Positions 1-8,281 are shown, counted from the stretch's first letter. The stretch: DNA of 50,006 nucleotides from an uncultured Oscillibacter sp. (GCA_910584995.1 CAJUDW010000004.1:1-50006); one strand, 5' to 3'. Translations and numbers: made by a program. The notes: generated from the sequence alone by a model not told the origin.

Positions 1-55
1 GAACCCACAACCTTCTCATTACGAGTGAGATGCTCTGCCATTGAGCCACATCAGC
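1..55 (-). tRNA. tRNA-Thr (CGT), 3' part missing
   Basis: Read on the minus strand from position 55, the sequence folds as a tRNA. It has a 7-nt acceptor strand GCTGATG, a D stem GCTC/GAGC, and an anticodon stem TCTCA/TGAGA around the loop CTCGTAA, which gives anticodon CGT (threonine, codon ACG). The T arm begins (GTGGGTTC) and is then cut by the window edge, so the 3' T-stem strand and acceptor strand are absent. The truncation is positional, not decay. Confidence 0.9.
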
Positions 56-553
56 ATATTTTTCTCAGGAACTTCCTGAGTCCTGATGTATCATAACATA
101 CCTTTTTCCGGATTGCAAGTCCTAATCTTGAAAAGAAGCGGCGCTTCTTTTTTCCAGCAAAACCCACACCGCCAAAACAGCTGCCCCGCCGGGCTTCAGA
201 CCCTGTATCCGCAGGCGCTGAACACCATCTGGCCAGGCCTTTTGCAGCCCTGCCGCGGGAAAAAATCCTGAAATACATCCGGTATTCCTGCATGTTTGCC
301 TTGCAGGACGGTAAACCCCCCCGGCATCCCCCGCCTATGCATACAGGTTCTTACCATCCCGGCGCTAAGGCGGCACCCACGCTCTGCCGTATCCCAGGGA
401 CCGCAGGAGGAAAGCGGACGCTTTCCTCCTGCGGTCCCCGGATCAGACATCCTCGTCCTCCCGGCCGCCACATCTTCCAAGGGGAACCCGGCTGCCGGGC
501 CCGTCTGTCCAGATCTGCCCGGAAACCCAGCGTAGGGGAGTCCTGGCCGGCTC
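56..553. other. Intergenic stretch without a convincing gene
   Basis: About 500 bases between the tRNA and the hydroxy-acid oxidase. The small open frames overlap one another on both strands and lack ribosome-binding sites or recognisable motifs. The only clear structure is the perfect inverted repeat at 397-438. Confidence 0.6.
397..438. repeat. Perfect 19-bp hairpin, 4-nt loop
   Basis: Arms 397-415 and 420-438 are perfectly complementary around the loop GGAC. There is no T-run on either side, so it is not a canonical terminator. It lies about 115 bases downstream of the stop of the minus-strand oxidase gene and could act as its transcript 3' end or be a palindromic repeat unit. Confidence 0.8.
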
Positions 554-1570
554 TCAGATACGAAGCATGCTCCCGCTGATCTCCGCCAGCGTCCCTGCGC
601 CGCACATGGCCATGGCGTCCGCCAGTTCGGCCTTCAGCTTCTCAACATACAGTTTCACGCCTTCAGCCCCACCGCCGTAAACCATGTTCACAAAGGGCCG
701 GGCAATCAGCACGCCGTCAGCCCCCAGGGCCAGCGCCTTGAAAACATCCACGCCTGTGCGGATGCCGCCGTCCACCAGGACAGTCATCCTGCCGCCTACC
801 GCCTGGACAATCTCCGGCAGAACCTCCGCCGTGGAGGGGCACTGATCCAGCACACGCCCCCCGTGGTTGGAGACGATTATGCCGCTGGCCCCGGCTTCCA
901 GGGCTTTTTCCGCGCCCTTCACTGTCATAATCCCCTTTAAAATGAAGGGCTTTTCCGCCCAAGCAGCAATCTCCCGCAGCTGCTCTACGGTCTTCCGCCC
1001 TGCCGGGGGTGTCATGTTCTGCAAAAAGGGCAGTCCCGCAGCATCAATGTCCATGGCTATGGCAAAGGGATCCGCCGTTTTCACCAGATCCAGCTTCTCC
1101 CGCACAAGTTCCATATTCCAGGGCTTGATGGTAGGCACCCCCAGCCCGCCGGTCTTCTGCAGCGCCCCGGCGGCGGCCTTCATGACCTCCGGATCCGTGC
1201 CGTCGCCGGTAAAGGCGGCGATGCCTACTTCCGCGCAGGCGGGAACCAGGATGTCATTGTACTGGGTGTCTGTGTATTTGTCCCCGTAATGAAGCTTCAC
1301 CGCCCCCACGGGCCCGGCCAGCACGGGAATAGCGAACTTCTGTCCAAAAACCTCCCAAGTGGTGTCCACCGGCCGGTTCTCCCAGATGGTGTCCATGTTG
1401 ATGCAGATCCCCTGCCACTTCTGGTAATTGCGGATGGCGCCGGTACCCAGCCCCTTGGCCCCGGGCCCCGGGACGGTATTCCGGCAGGTAAGGCCGCTGC
1501 AAACCGGGCAGGATTTGCAGTAGGGGCCCATGCAGGTGCGTGCGTTTTCCAGAACTTCCTGATATGTCAT
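554..1570 (-). CDS. FMN-dependent alpha-hydroxy-acid oxidase/dehydrogenase
   Basis: A 338-residue TIM-barrel enzyme of the lactate/glycolate oxidase family, which oxidises L-2-hydroxy acids to 2-oxo acids using FMN. Visible signatures are the active-site segment SNHGGR (234-239, catalytic His236, substrate-binding Arg239), the phosphate-binding VDGGIR (266-271), the ADGVLIARP segment and the FMN-contacting lysine in ILKGI (Lys212). The ATG has an AGGAGG site 8-10 bases upstream. Unusually for the family, the first 30 residues hold five cysteines (13, 18, 21, 24, 29) in a CxxCxxC-like arrangement that could bind metal or an Fe-S cluster. The substrate cannot be read from the sequence; lactate or another short hydroxy acid is likely. 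It is a single-gene unit with its own promoter. Confidence 0.88.
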   Translation of the reverse strand: MTYQEVLENARTCMGPYCKSCPVCSGLTCRNTVPGPGAKGLGTGAIRNYQKWQGICINMDTIWENRPVDTTWEVFGQKFAIPVLAGPVGAVKLHYGDKYTDTQYNDILVPACAEVGIAAFTGDGTDPEVMKAAAGALQKTGGLGVPTIKPWNMELVREKLDLVKTADPFAIAMDIDAAGLPFLQNMTPPAGRKTVEQLREIAAWAEKPFILKGIMTVKGAEKALEAGASGIIVSNHGGRVLDQCPSTAEVLPEIVQAVGGRMTVLVDGGIRTGVDVFKALALGADGVLIARPFVNMVYGGGAEGVKLYVEKLKAELADAMAMCGAGTLAEISGSMLRI

Positions 1571-1608
1571 TATGTCCTTCCTCCTACATCTAAATGGAAA
1601 TCATCTCT

Positions 1609-1637
1609 ATTCTACAGGCTTTTTCCGCAAAAGGCAA
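1609..1637 (-). promoter_or_regulatory. Promoter of the hydroxy-acid oxidase
   Basis: Minus-strand TTGCCT (1632-1637), 17-base spacer, TAGAAT (1609-1614) preceded by TG. It closely resembles the promoter of the HTH gene at 6053-6081, including the spacer. Confidence 0.55.
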
Positions 1638-2007
1638 GGAAAAGAAGGGCAAACCCCTGCCCGATTGCCGAACAGGGTATATCCCTAAAATGATAAGCCG
1701 GAAAGATGGGAAGCGGATATATTCAGAAAGGGCATGATGCCACGGCAGGTTTTTGTTAAAGCATCCCCCTTTTGGGAACGGTTTGCTGGCGGTTATTGCT
1801 GTTATCGGTTCCAATACTGGATCGGCGCAGGCCGGGATGCAGGGCAAAATGCTCCGGCAGTAACCCCTTTTCGAGAACAACGCCCCCCGATATCGGATCT
1901 CAAATCATGGGGGCAGACCGCGTATCCGCCGGCGGTTATCCTGCCGGTGCCGGGCGCGGATCTGGGGAGCAGGGCTAAACGGCCTTAATCCGGCGGCAGA
2001 AAAAGGG
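1638..2007. other. Intergenic stretch, no gene seen
   Basis: About 370 bases between divergent promoters. Short open frames exist, but none has a ribosome-binding site or recognisable motif, and no repeat or RNA fold stands out. Confidence 0.5.
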
Positions 2008-2036
2008 TAGATTTTCCCGTCCCGGTGTGTTATAAT
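2008..2036 (+). promoter_or_regulatory. Promoter of the dehydratase/activase-like operon
   Basis: Perfect -10 TATAAT (2031-2036) with an extended TGT just before it. The -35 is weak (TAGATT, 2008-2013) at a 17-base spacing. It lies 60 bases upstream of the first start codon. Confidence 0.65.
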
Positions 2037-2096
2037 GCCTTGCCGGCCAGGCCCGCAGGCCCGGCCGCCGACTTCAAAGGATATGGGGATGCAGTT

Positions 2097-3026
2097 ATGG
2101 AACAACAAAAGGCTGTCATCGGCCTCCCCCGGGCGATGCTGTATTACCGCTACGGAATCCTGTGGCGGGCCTTTTTCCAGGAACTTGGCATGGAGACCGC
2201 CGTCAGCGATCCCACCGACCGGAAAATCCTGGAGCAGGGGACTGCCCTGGCCATCGACGAAGCCTGCCTGTCCCTGAAAATCTATCTGGGCCATGTGGCT
2301 GCACTGGCAGGGAAATGCGATTACATCCTGGTGCCCCGGGTCAGCAATTTCGGGCGGCACCGGAGCATGTGCACCCGGTTTGAGGCTTTGCCGGATCTGG
2401 TACGCAATGTCTTTCGGGACACGGATCAAAAATTCCTCTCCTACAACGTGGACGTCCTGCTGAAAAAAGAGGAGGAGAACGCCTTCCTGGAGATGGGCCG
2501 CCAACTGGGCTGCTCCTCCAGGGCTGCGAAGAAAGCCTATAAAACAGCGAAAAAGGCGGAATTAGCCCATTTCAGGGCCGGCGTCCAGCGGCAGGAGGAA
2601 CTGTACAAAAAGGACGGTATGAAAATCCTGATCGCGGCTCACAGCTACGTGATGGAAGACCCTTATATGGGCAAAACCGTGACCGCCTACCTCCGCCGCT
2701 CCGGCGTGATCCCCCTCCGGGCGGATCTGACGGACCGGGACGCGGCGCTGAAGCGGAGCCGGGAATTGTCCCCCACCTGCAAATGGGAGATCAACCGGGA
2801 AATCCTGGGGGGCATTGCCCTCCACCGGGAGGACGCGGACGGCATCATCCTCCTCAGCGCCTTCCCCTGCGGGCCCGACGCCATGGTCAACGAGTTGATC
2901 GCCCGCCGTGTGAAGGGGATCCCCCTATTGAACCTGGTGCTGGACAGCCAGACCGGCACGGCAGGTGTGGAAACCCGGCTGGAAAGCTTTATCGACATCA
3001 TCCGCTTTAAGGAGGGAAATCTGTAA
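2097..3026 (+). CDS. DUF2229-type acyl-CoA dehydratase activase-related protein
   Basis: 309 residues, reading from ATG 2097; the frame extends 24 residues further upstream, but that part overlaps the promoter. The N-terminus (IGLPRAMLYYRYGILW, then LGMETAVSDPTDRKILEQG and DEACLSLKIYLGHV) matches the DUF2229 region usually found inside the giant single-chain CoA-enzyme activases of Clostridia. Conserved cysteines in DEACLSLK, near SMCTRF and in AFPCGPDAM are the likely Fe-S ligands. It is the first gene of a three-gene operon and its stop overlaps the next ATG by one base (TAATG), so translation is probably coupled. The physiological substrate of the system is unknown. The family call is firm; the function is inference. 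Confidence 0.8.
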   Translation: MEQQKAVIGLPRAMLYYRYGILWRAFFQELGMETAVSDPTDRKILEQGTALAIDEACLSLKIYLGHVAALAGKCDYILVPRVSNFGRHRSMCTRFEALPDLVRNVFRDTDQKFLSYNVDVLLKKEEENAFLEMGRQLGCSSRAAKKAYKTAKKAELAHFRAGVQRQEELYKKDGMKILIAAHSYVMEDPYMGKTVTAYLRRSGVIPLRADLTDRDAALKRSRELSPTCKWEINREILGGIALHREDADGIILLSAFPCGPDAMVNELIARRVKGIPLLNLVLDSQTGTAGVETRLESFIDIIRFKEGNL

Positions 3027-4102
3027 TGGCCCCTGCGGCAAGAAAAAACATCTCCTTCCCCCGGTACGCCGAGTATAACTGCGCCTTCAAGTATATTGTG
3101 GAGGAGGCCCTGGAGGCCAAGTACGTCATGCCTCCGGCCCTGACCAAGCGGACCATGGAACTGGGCACCAAATACAGCCCCGAGTTCGTCTGCACCCCCT
3201 TCAAAACCCTCCTGGGCAGCATGATCGAGTCCCTGGAGGCCGGGGCGGACACCCTCCTCATGACCCACGGCCTCTGCCGCCTGGGATATTATGGGGAACT
3301 GCTGGAACAGACCCTCCGGGATTTGGGCTACCGCTTTGAGTTCATCAACCTGTCGGACTACGACATGAGCAAAAAGAAGGAGTATCTGCGGATTATCCGC
3401 CGCATCAACCCCAAGGTCAATCCCGCCCGGTTCCTGGCGGAATTCGCGGAGGGCATCCGGATGGTGGAATATCTGGACGAGATCACCGCCGAATACTACA
3501 AGAACTGCGGCTTTGACCTGCCCGGCGGGGCCTACCGCCAGGCCTACCAGGATTTCCTCACCGCCATGTACACCGCCCGCAGCCGTTCCGATGTGGAATC
3601 CGGCTACCGGAACGCCAGGCGGGCCATGCAGTCCGCCCCCTTGGACAAGCCCCGGCAGCCCCTGCGGGTCGGCGTGGTGGGGGAGTTCTATACCGTGATG
3701 GATGCCTTCTCCAACCTGGAACTGGAACAGAAGCTGGCGGATATGCGGGTGGAGGTCCACCGCTGGATGAACGTCACCAACCAATACCTCCGCTACAACG
3801 GGCAGAAGAACATGCACGTAAAAATCCAGGATCTCTGTACCTACGAGATGGGCCCCACCGCCACGGCCAACATCTGGTGGGCCAGGGAGTGCGCGGAGCG
3901 GGGCTTCGACGGGCTCATCCACATCAAATCCGCCAGCTGCACGCCGGAGATCGACGTAATGCCGGTGCTGCAAAATATCAGCGGGGACTATAAAATCCCC
4001 GTGCTTTACCTGACCTATGACGCCCAGACCAGCGACGTGGGGCTCATGACCCGGCTGGAGGCGTTTTACGACATGATCGCAATGAGAAAGAAGGTACTTT
4101 GA
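3026..4102 (+). CDS. 2-hydroxyacyl-CoA dehydratase (HgdB)-like protein
   Basis: 358 residues with an AAGGAGGG site 9 bases before the ATG. It resembles the HgdB/BcrB fold: an N-terminal half with EFVCTPFK and GADTLLMTHGLCRLGYYGELLE, a second Rossmann-like half starting RVGVVGEFYTVMD, and near the C-terminus a cysteine segment SASCTPEIDVMPVL followed by PVLYLTYDAQTSDVGLMTRLEAF. In the dehydratase family such cysteines hold a [4Fe-4S] cluster reduced by the activase. Only one dehydratase-like chain is present here, not an alpha/beta pair, and no CoA transferase or electron-transfer flavoprotein is adjacent. This points to the poorly understood activase-related family and not a fermentative lactyl- or hydroxyglutaryl-CoA dehydratase. 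Confidence 0.78.
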   Translation: MAPAARKNISFPRYAEYNCAFKYIVEEALEAKYVMPPALTKRTMELGTKYSPEFVCTPFKTLLGSMIESLEAGADTLLMTHGLCRLGYYGELLEQTLRDLGYRFEFINLSDYDMSKKKEYLRIIRRINPKVNPARFLAEFAEGIRMVEYLDEITAEYYKNCGFDLPGGAYRQAYQDFLTAMYTARSRSDVESGYRNARRAMQSAPLDKPRQPLRVGVVGEFYTVMDAFSNLELEQKLADMRVEVHRWMNVTNQYLRYNGQKNMHVKIQDLCTYEMGPTATANIWWARECAERGFDGLIHIKSASCTPEIDVMPVLQNISGDYKIPVLYLTYDAQTSDVGLMTRLEAFYDMIAMRKKVL

Positions 4103-4103
4103 C

Positions 4104-5054
4104 GTGGAACACGCATATCTGGGCATTGACGTGGGATCCATTTCCACCAAGGGCGTGATCATCGACCGGGACAACCGGATCCTGAGCAGCCAGTATATCT
4201 GGACCCAGGGGGATCCCATCCGGGCCGTGAAAGAACTGGTCTGCCTGCTGGAAAAGCAGTTCGACAAGGAGCATTACCGGATCGTGGCCACCGGCGCCAC
4301 CGGAAGCGCCCGGAAGCTGGTGGGAGCCATTCTGGGCGCCACTATGGTGAAAAATGAGATCACCGCCCACGCAGTGGGCACTACCACCTTTTATCCCGAC
4401 GTCCGCACGATTCTGGAGATCGGGGGCCAGGACTCGAAGATCATCCTGGTGGAAAACGGCGTGGCTGTGGATTACGCCATGAACACCCTCTGCGCCGCAG
4501 GCACCGGGGCCTTCCTCTCCAGCCAGGCCAAACGGCTGGGCATTGAGGTGGAGGAGATCGGCGCATACGCCCTCCGCTCCACCCATCCCACCCAGATTGC
4601 CGCCCGATGCACGGTTTTCGCGGAATCGGATCTGGTCCACAAGATCCAGATGGGCCATCCCCGGGAGGATATCATCGCAGGGGTCTGCAACGCGGTGGCC
4701 TCCAACTACCTGAACAACGTGGGCAAGGGGAAGAAAATCCTCTCCCCGGTGGTGTTCCAGGGGGGCGTCAGCAAAAACCAGGGGGTGGTGGCCGCCTTTG
4801 AACGGGCCTTGGGCTGCAAGGTGATTGTGGATCCCAACGGCCACCTGATGGGGGCCCTGGGGGCGGCCATCCTGGCCAGGCGGGGATCCAAGCGGCAGGA
4901 CTTTGACTTCTCTGTGGAGAATATGGACTTCCGTACCCGGGAGGCCGGCTGCGGCGGCTGCTCCAACCAGTGCGAGATCATCTGCGTATACCGGGGGGAC
5001 GAACTGATCGACTCCTGGGGCAACCGCTGCGAGCGGGGCGCCCAGGCCCATTGA
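4104..5054 (+). CDS. BadF/HgdC-type dehydratase activase (ATPase)
   Basis: 316 residues from a GTG start (4104), one base after the previous stop, with a GAAAGAAGG site. It is an acetate/sugar kinase-Hsp70-actin fold ATPase: phosphate-1 loop GIDVGSISTKG (7-17), GGQDSK (107-112), CAAGTGAF (130-137), RCTVFAESD (168-176) and FQGGVSKNQG. Cys130 and Cys169 are the positions that, in HgdC, hold the single [4Fe-4S] cluster bridging the homodimer. The role in this family is ATP-driven single-electron transfer to a dehydratase partner, presumably the preceding gene product. After the usual end there is a cysteine-rich tail (AGCGGCSNQCEI and a later NRCERG) not needed by HgdC, perhaps a second cluster. 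Confidence 0.88.
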   Translation: MEHAYLGIDVGSISTKGVIIDRDNRILSSQYIWTQGDPIRAVKELVCLLEKQFDKEHYRIVATGATGSARKLVGAILGATMVKNEITAHAVGTTTFYPDVRTILEIGGQDSKIILVENGVAVDYAMNTLCAAGTGAFLSSQAKRLGIEVEEIGAYALRSTHPTQIAARCTVFAESDLVHKIQMGHPREDIIAGVCNAVASNYLNNVGKGKKILSPVVFQGGVSKNQGVVAAFERALGCKVIVDPNGHLMGALGAAILARRGSKRQDFDFSVENMDFRTREAGCGGCSNQCEIICVYRGDELIDSWGNRCERGAQAH

Positions 5055-5109
5055 TCGGCATCCGCCCCTCTCCGGGCAGGATTACCGGATACCCCGGTTT
5101 TACAAAGCA

Positions 5110-5140
5110 GGAGCCCGGCGGGGATCACCCGCCGGGCTCC
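5110..5140 (+). terminator. Terminator between convergent genes
   Basis: A perfect 13-bp stem (5110-5122 / 5128-5140) with loop GATCA, followed by TCTATATTAA. It sits between the activase stop and the stop of the convergent HTH gene. Confidence 0.75.
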
Positions 5141-5175
5141 TCTATATTAAATATGTGCCGCAAAAGCGCAGTCCC

Positions 5176-5970
5176 TCACCTAAGATGGCTCCCGACGAAG
5201 GCCAGCAGCCGCAAAAGAGGCTTCCACAGGCGGGGATGGTGCTCCAGCAGGAACGCCTCCACCCGTCCCTGGGCCAGGCCGTCCCCCCAGAGAAGCACGT
5301 GATCCCCCATGGCGTCGCAGCCCACGGCGGTATCCCTGCTTAAAGCGGCAACCCCCACGGCAATCCGCCCGCCCATAGCTGTCACGCCCCCGGCGTACCA
5401 ACAGCCCACAGCCACAGGGCCGAAGGCCAGAAGCCCGATGGCCACCGGCCCCAGCGCCACCATCCCGAAGGCCAGGGCCCCCAGCGCCAGGACCCCTGCG
5501 CAAATGATCCCCACGCTGATAAGCCCCACGCTCATGATCCCTAGGGACACCACCCCTACGGCGATATTCCCAATGGCGATGATCCCCTTTGCCGCGTCAG
5601 CAGGGACAAGGCGGCTGTACCGGCAAAACCGGACGGATACCAGCGGCACACCCCATATGCGCGTCCTGCTGTCCCACCTGTAGCCCTGGAACATCCGGGA
5701 GATCTCCTCCATCTGCTCCGTCAGCTTTGCCGCAGAGCCCCCCTCTGAGGCCACTGGGGGCTCCGGCTCCTCTATAACGTCCTTGACCAGATAGTCCACG
5801 CTGACGCCGAACAGTTCCGACAGGGCCACGAGTTTCTCCAACTCCGGCATAGCCGCGCCGCCCTCCCATTTGCTGACAGACTGCCGGGTCACCCCCAGCC
5901 GGTCCGCCAGCCGCTCCTGGGACAGCCCCTCCCTGCGGCGGAGGGCAGCCAGCTTTTCCGAAAATCCCAT
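5176..5970 (-). CDS. XRE-family HTH protein with a glycine pentad-repeat domain
   Basis: 264 residues. Residues 4-63 are a Cro/C1-type helix-turn-helix (EGLSQERLADRLGVTRQSVSKWE). A linker with acidic and Gln/Glu-rich parts follows. From about 129 to 194 the chain is a strict five-residue repeat, hydrophobic-(A/S)-hydrophobic-G-hydrophobic. Glycines fall at 129, 134, 139 and every fifth residue to 194, and looser repeats continue to about 221. A five-residue period with four residues per side is typical of right-handed beta-helices (pentapeptide-repeat proteins), but here every position is apolar, so a membrane-associated or self-assembling domain is possible. No ligand or target is evident. 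The start is supported by an AAGGAAG site. It is a single-gene unit. Confidence 0.85.
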   Translation of the reverse strand: MGFSEKLAALRRREGLSQERLADRLGVTRQSVSKWEGGAAMPELEKLVALSELFGVSVDYLVKDVIEEPEPPVASEGGSAAKLTEQMEEISRMFQGYRWDSRTRIWGVPLVSVRFCRYSRLVPADAAKGIIAIGNIAVGVVSLGIMSVGLISVGIICAGVLALGALAFGMVALGPVAIGLLAFGPVAVGCWYAGGVTAMGGRIAVGVAALSRDTAVGCDAMGDHVLLWGDGLAQGRVEAFLLEHHPRLWKPLLRLLAFVGSHLR

Positions 5971-6052
5971 AGTCTTCTCTTCCTTTCTTCCGGGAACGAC
6001 TTCCCGGCGGTTCCGCCGCCGGAGGCCCGTTTTTTATCAAGCAGCTGGGCAA

Positions 6053-6081
6053 AGCTTACCGGATTTTTCGCAAAAAGGCAA
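6053..6081 (-). promoter_or_regulatory. Promoter of the HTH/pentad-repeat gene
   Basis: Minus-strand TTGCCT (6076-6081), 17-base spacer, TAAGCT (6053-6058). The -35 and spacer are nearly identical to those of the oxidase promoter at 1609-1637. Confidence 0.45.
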
Positions 6082-6535
6082 GAACCCGGCGGTTGGAAGT
6101 TTGTCAACCTGTGGTTGCATCCCTTGGGGCGCAAGGGAAAGGGGCCATTCCCCATCTGAAGGGCCGGTTTTCTTTTTTTCGCCGCAGCTGCCCGGCTGCG
6201 GCCCACGGCTGGTGGACACGGGATAACGGGCCTGCCATACCGGCCTCAATGCAGATAAAAGGATACGGGCAGCACGCCCATTGCCAAAGCGATCAAACCT
6301 GGCCGGGAGGTGTTTTCCCCGGCATACACGATGCCGGAGAAAGGGGATCCAGCTTTCCCGCGCCTCCGCAGGGGACTCCTCCGGGCTGTTCCGGCAGCAC
6401 AGGAGGGCAGGCCCGCCATGTTTGCGCAATCTTGCATCACAGGGAAAAAACACGCCCGCAAGCCGTTAAAGCGCTGTTTTCCGGCACTTTTGCAGCTTGC
6501 AGGCGTTTTCCCATGTTTCAAACGGCCTCCGGCCC
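6082..6535. other. Intergenic stretch holding a dispersed repeat copy
   Basis: About 450 bases between the HTH gene promoter and the end of rqcH. No open frame here has a ribosome-binding site or known motif. It contains one copy of the 39-base repeat described at 6301-6339. Confidence 0.5.
6301..6339 (-). repeat. 39-base dispersed repeat, copy 1
   Basis: Read on the minus strand, this matches 13124-13162 on the plus strand at 36 of 39 bases. Internal complementary blocks (CCGGC/GCCGG and GCCGGG/CCCGGC) would allow two alternative small hairpins. Confidence 0.75.
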
Positions 6536-8278
6536 TTATTTCTTCACCCGCAGGGCCTTGATCCGCTCCCCGTCCGGCGTCACGTACACAGTCCGGCACG
6601 TGGCGTAGATCACCATGCCAGGCCGTGCGCCCGCCGGCTTTTTCACGTATTTCACCGCCGTGTAGTCCACTGGGACGCTGCCGCTCTCCCGGGCCTGGGA
6701 ACACCAGGCGGCGATGTTGGCGGCCTCCAGGATATCCCCCTCCCCGGGCTCCCGGCCCCCGGTGCACAAGATCACATGGGAGCCGTGGATCTTCTGGGTG
6801 TGGAACCAGATATCCCGGTGATCCGCGTCCTTTAGGGTCAGCCGGTCGTTCTGCCGGTTGTTCCGTCCCGCCAGCACCCGAAACCCGCCGCCGGTGCGGA
6901 ACTCCAGGGGCCGCGCCGGGGCGCGGTTCCGCTCCTTCTTCCCCTGTTTCCGGAGGAAGCCCCCTTCCTGGAGTTCGGTGCGGATCTCCAGGAAATCCTG
7001 CTCCGTTTCCGCCTGTTCCAGTTCCGCCAGGACGCTCTCCAGATACTCCATATCCCGGCGGGCCAAGGCCATCTGCTCCTGGAGATACCGCCGGGCGGTC
7101 TTGGCCTTGGCATACCGTTTATAGTATTTTGCGGCGTTCTGCTGGGGCGTCAGCAGCGGATCCAGGGGCACGGAAACCTCCTCCATGGCCTCGCTGTAAT
7201 AATTTTCGCAGACCAGGAGGGACTGGCCCCGCTCCATCCGGTAGAGGTTGGCTGTGATGAGATCCCCCTGCATCCGCAGCTGATCCCGGTTTTCGGTCTC
7301 CGCATAGTCCTTCTCCTGGAGGGCCAGCTTCCGGCGGAGGCGGTCCCGGGCCGTAGACGCCGCCCGGATCAGCTGGGCCCCCCGCTGGCGGGCCCGCTCC
7401 TGGCGCTCTTTGGCTTCATAAAAATTGTCCAGGAGTTCGGAAAAGCTGGCCCAGGTCTCCGATTCCACCCCCGGGCCATACTGCCCGATAGGGAAACAGG
7501 AAAATTCCAGGGGCCTGCCCTCCCGCCGCAGCATGACGGGGGTAAACCGGCCCTCCCGGACGCAGTCCAGGAACAACACCAGTTCCCGCCAGAGCCTTTC
7601 CGGGCCAGGCAATTGGAAAAGCCGTCCGTCCGCCTCCCCCGCCGCCCGGAAGGCCAGTTCCCGGGCCGTCAGCGGCGAGACGCCGAAATAGCGGTCCAGC
7701 AAAAACGCGTCAATCTGCCGCTCCGGGTTGGCGGCAGCAAAGGCTGCCCGGAACCCCTCCTCCGTTTCCTCCAGCACTGGCAGGCGGCCTGCGGAGGCAG
7801 GCGGCGCGTAGTAGAGGCCCGGCAGCACCTGCCGGGAGGCAGACATCTCTGCGTCCACCCGGCGGAGGCAGTCGATGATCCTGCCCTCCCCATCCAGCAG
7901 GATCAGGTTGGAACGGCGGCCCATGGCCTCCAGCACCAGGGTCCTCCGGCCGGGGCGGCCGAAGTCGTCGGCGCTGTCCAGTTCCAGCCGCACCAGCCGC
8001 TCCAGGGGCGGCTGCACCAGATCCGCAATCCGCGCGCCGGCCAGGTGCTTCCGCAGGAGCATACAGAACATGGGCGGCTCCGCCGGGTTATCCCGGGAAA
8101 TCTCCGTCAGCTGCAAGCGGGGCGCACCGGCCCCGGCGTTCAGCAGCAGCCGCTTTCCCCGGAGAAGCAGGATCACCTGATCCCTGGCCGGCTGCTGGAT
8201 CTTGTCAATCCGCAGGCCCGTCAGCTGAGGCCGCAGTTCCTCTACAACCGCCTGCAAACAAATGGCATCCAACGGCAT
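6536..8278 (-). CDS. rqcH: Rqc2 homologue RqcH (NFACT protein)
   Basis: 580 residues, the usual length for bacterial RqcH/FbpA proteins. The N-terminal NFACT-N domain (MPLDAICLQAVVEEL, then MFCMLLRKHL) is followed by helix-hairpin-helix and long coiled-coil regions (about 270-440). The C-terminal NFACT-R domain carries DIWFHTQKIHGSHV (about 489-502), the signature of the family. RqcH binds the 50S subunit after ribosome splitting and recruits tRNA-Ala to add alanine tails to stalled nascent chains, marking them for ClpXP-type degradation. The ATG lies 3 bases after the mrnC stop, and its ribosome-binding site lies inside the end of mrnC, so the two are likely co-translated. The pairing of two ribosome- or RNA-related genes is sensible. 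Confidence 0.93.
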   Translation of the reverse strand: MPLDAICLQAVVEELRPQLTGLRIDKIQQPARDQVILLLRGKRLLLNAGAGAPRLQLTEISRDNPAEPPMFCMLLRKHLAGARIADLVQPPLERLVRLELDSADDFGRPGRRTLVLEAMGRRSNLILLDGEGRIIDCLRRVDAEMSASRQVLPGLYYAPPASAGRLPVLEETEEGFRAAFAAANPERQIDAFLLDRYFGVSPLTARELAFRAAGEADGRLFQLPGPERLWRELVLFLDCVREGRFTPVMLRREGRPLEFSCFPIGQYGPGVESETWASFSELLDNFYEAKERQERARQRGAQLIRAASTARDRLRRKLALQEKDYAETENRDQLRMQGDLITANLYRMERGQSLLVCENYYSEAMEEVSVPLDPLLTPQQNAAKYYKRYAKAKTARRYLQEQMALARRDMEYLESVLAELEQAETEQDFLEIRTELQEGGFLRKQGKKERNRAPARPLEFRTGGGFRVLAGRNNRQNDRLTLKDADHRDIWFHTQKIHGSHVILCTGGREPGEGDILEAANIAAWCSQARESGSVPVDYTAVKYVKKPAGARPGMVIYATCRTVYVTPDGERIKALRVKK

Positions 8279-8281
8279 GGC

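Noticed and set aside
2687..4267. Long minus-strand open frame (526 codons) opposite the dehydratase-like genes
   Set aside because: It is antisense to well-recognised genes, and its translation is the repetitive His/Gly/Val pattern typical of the reverse frame of GC-rich coding DNA.
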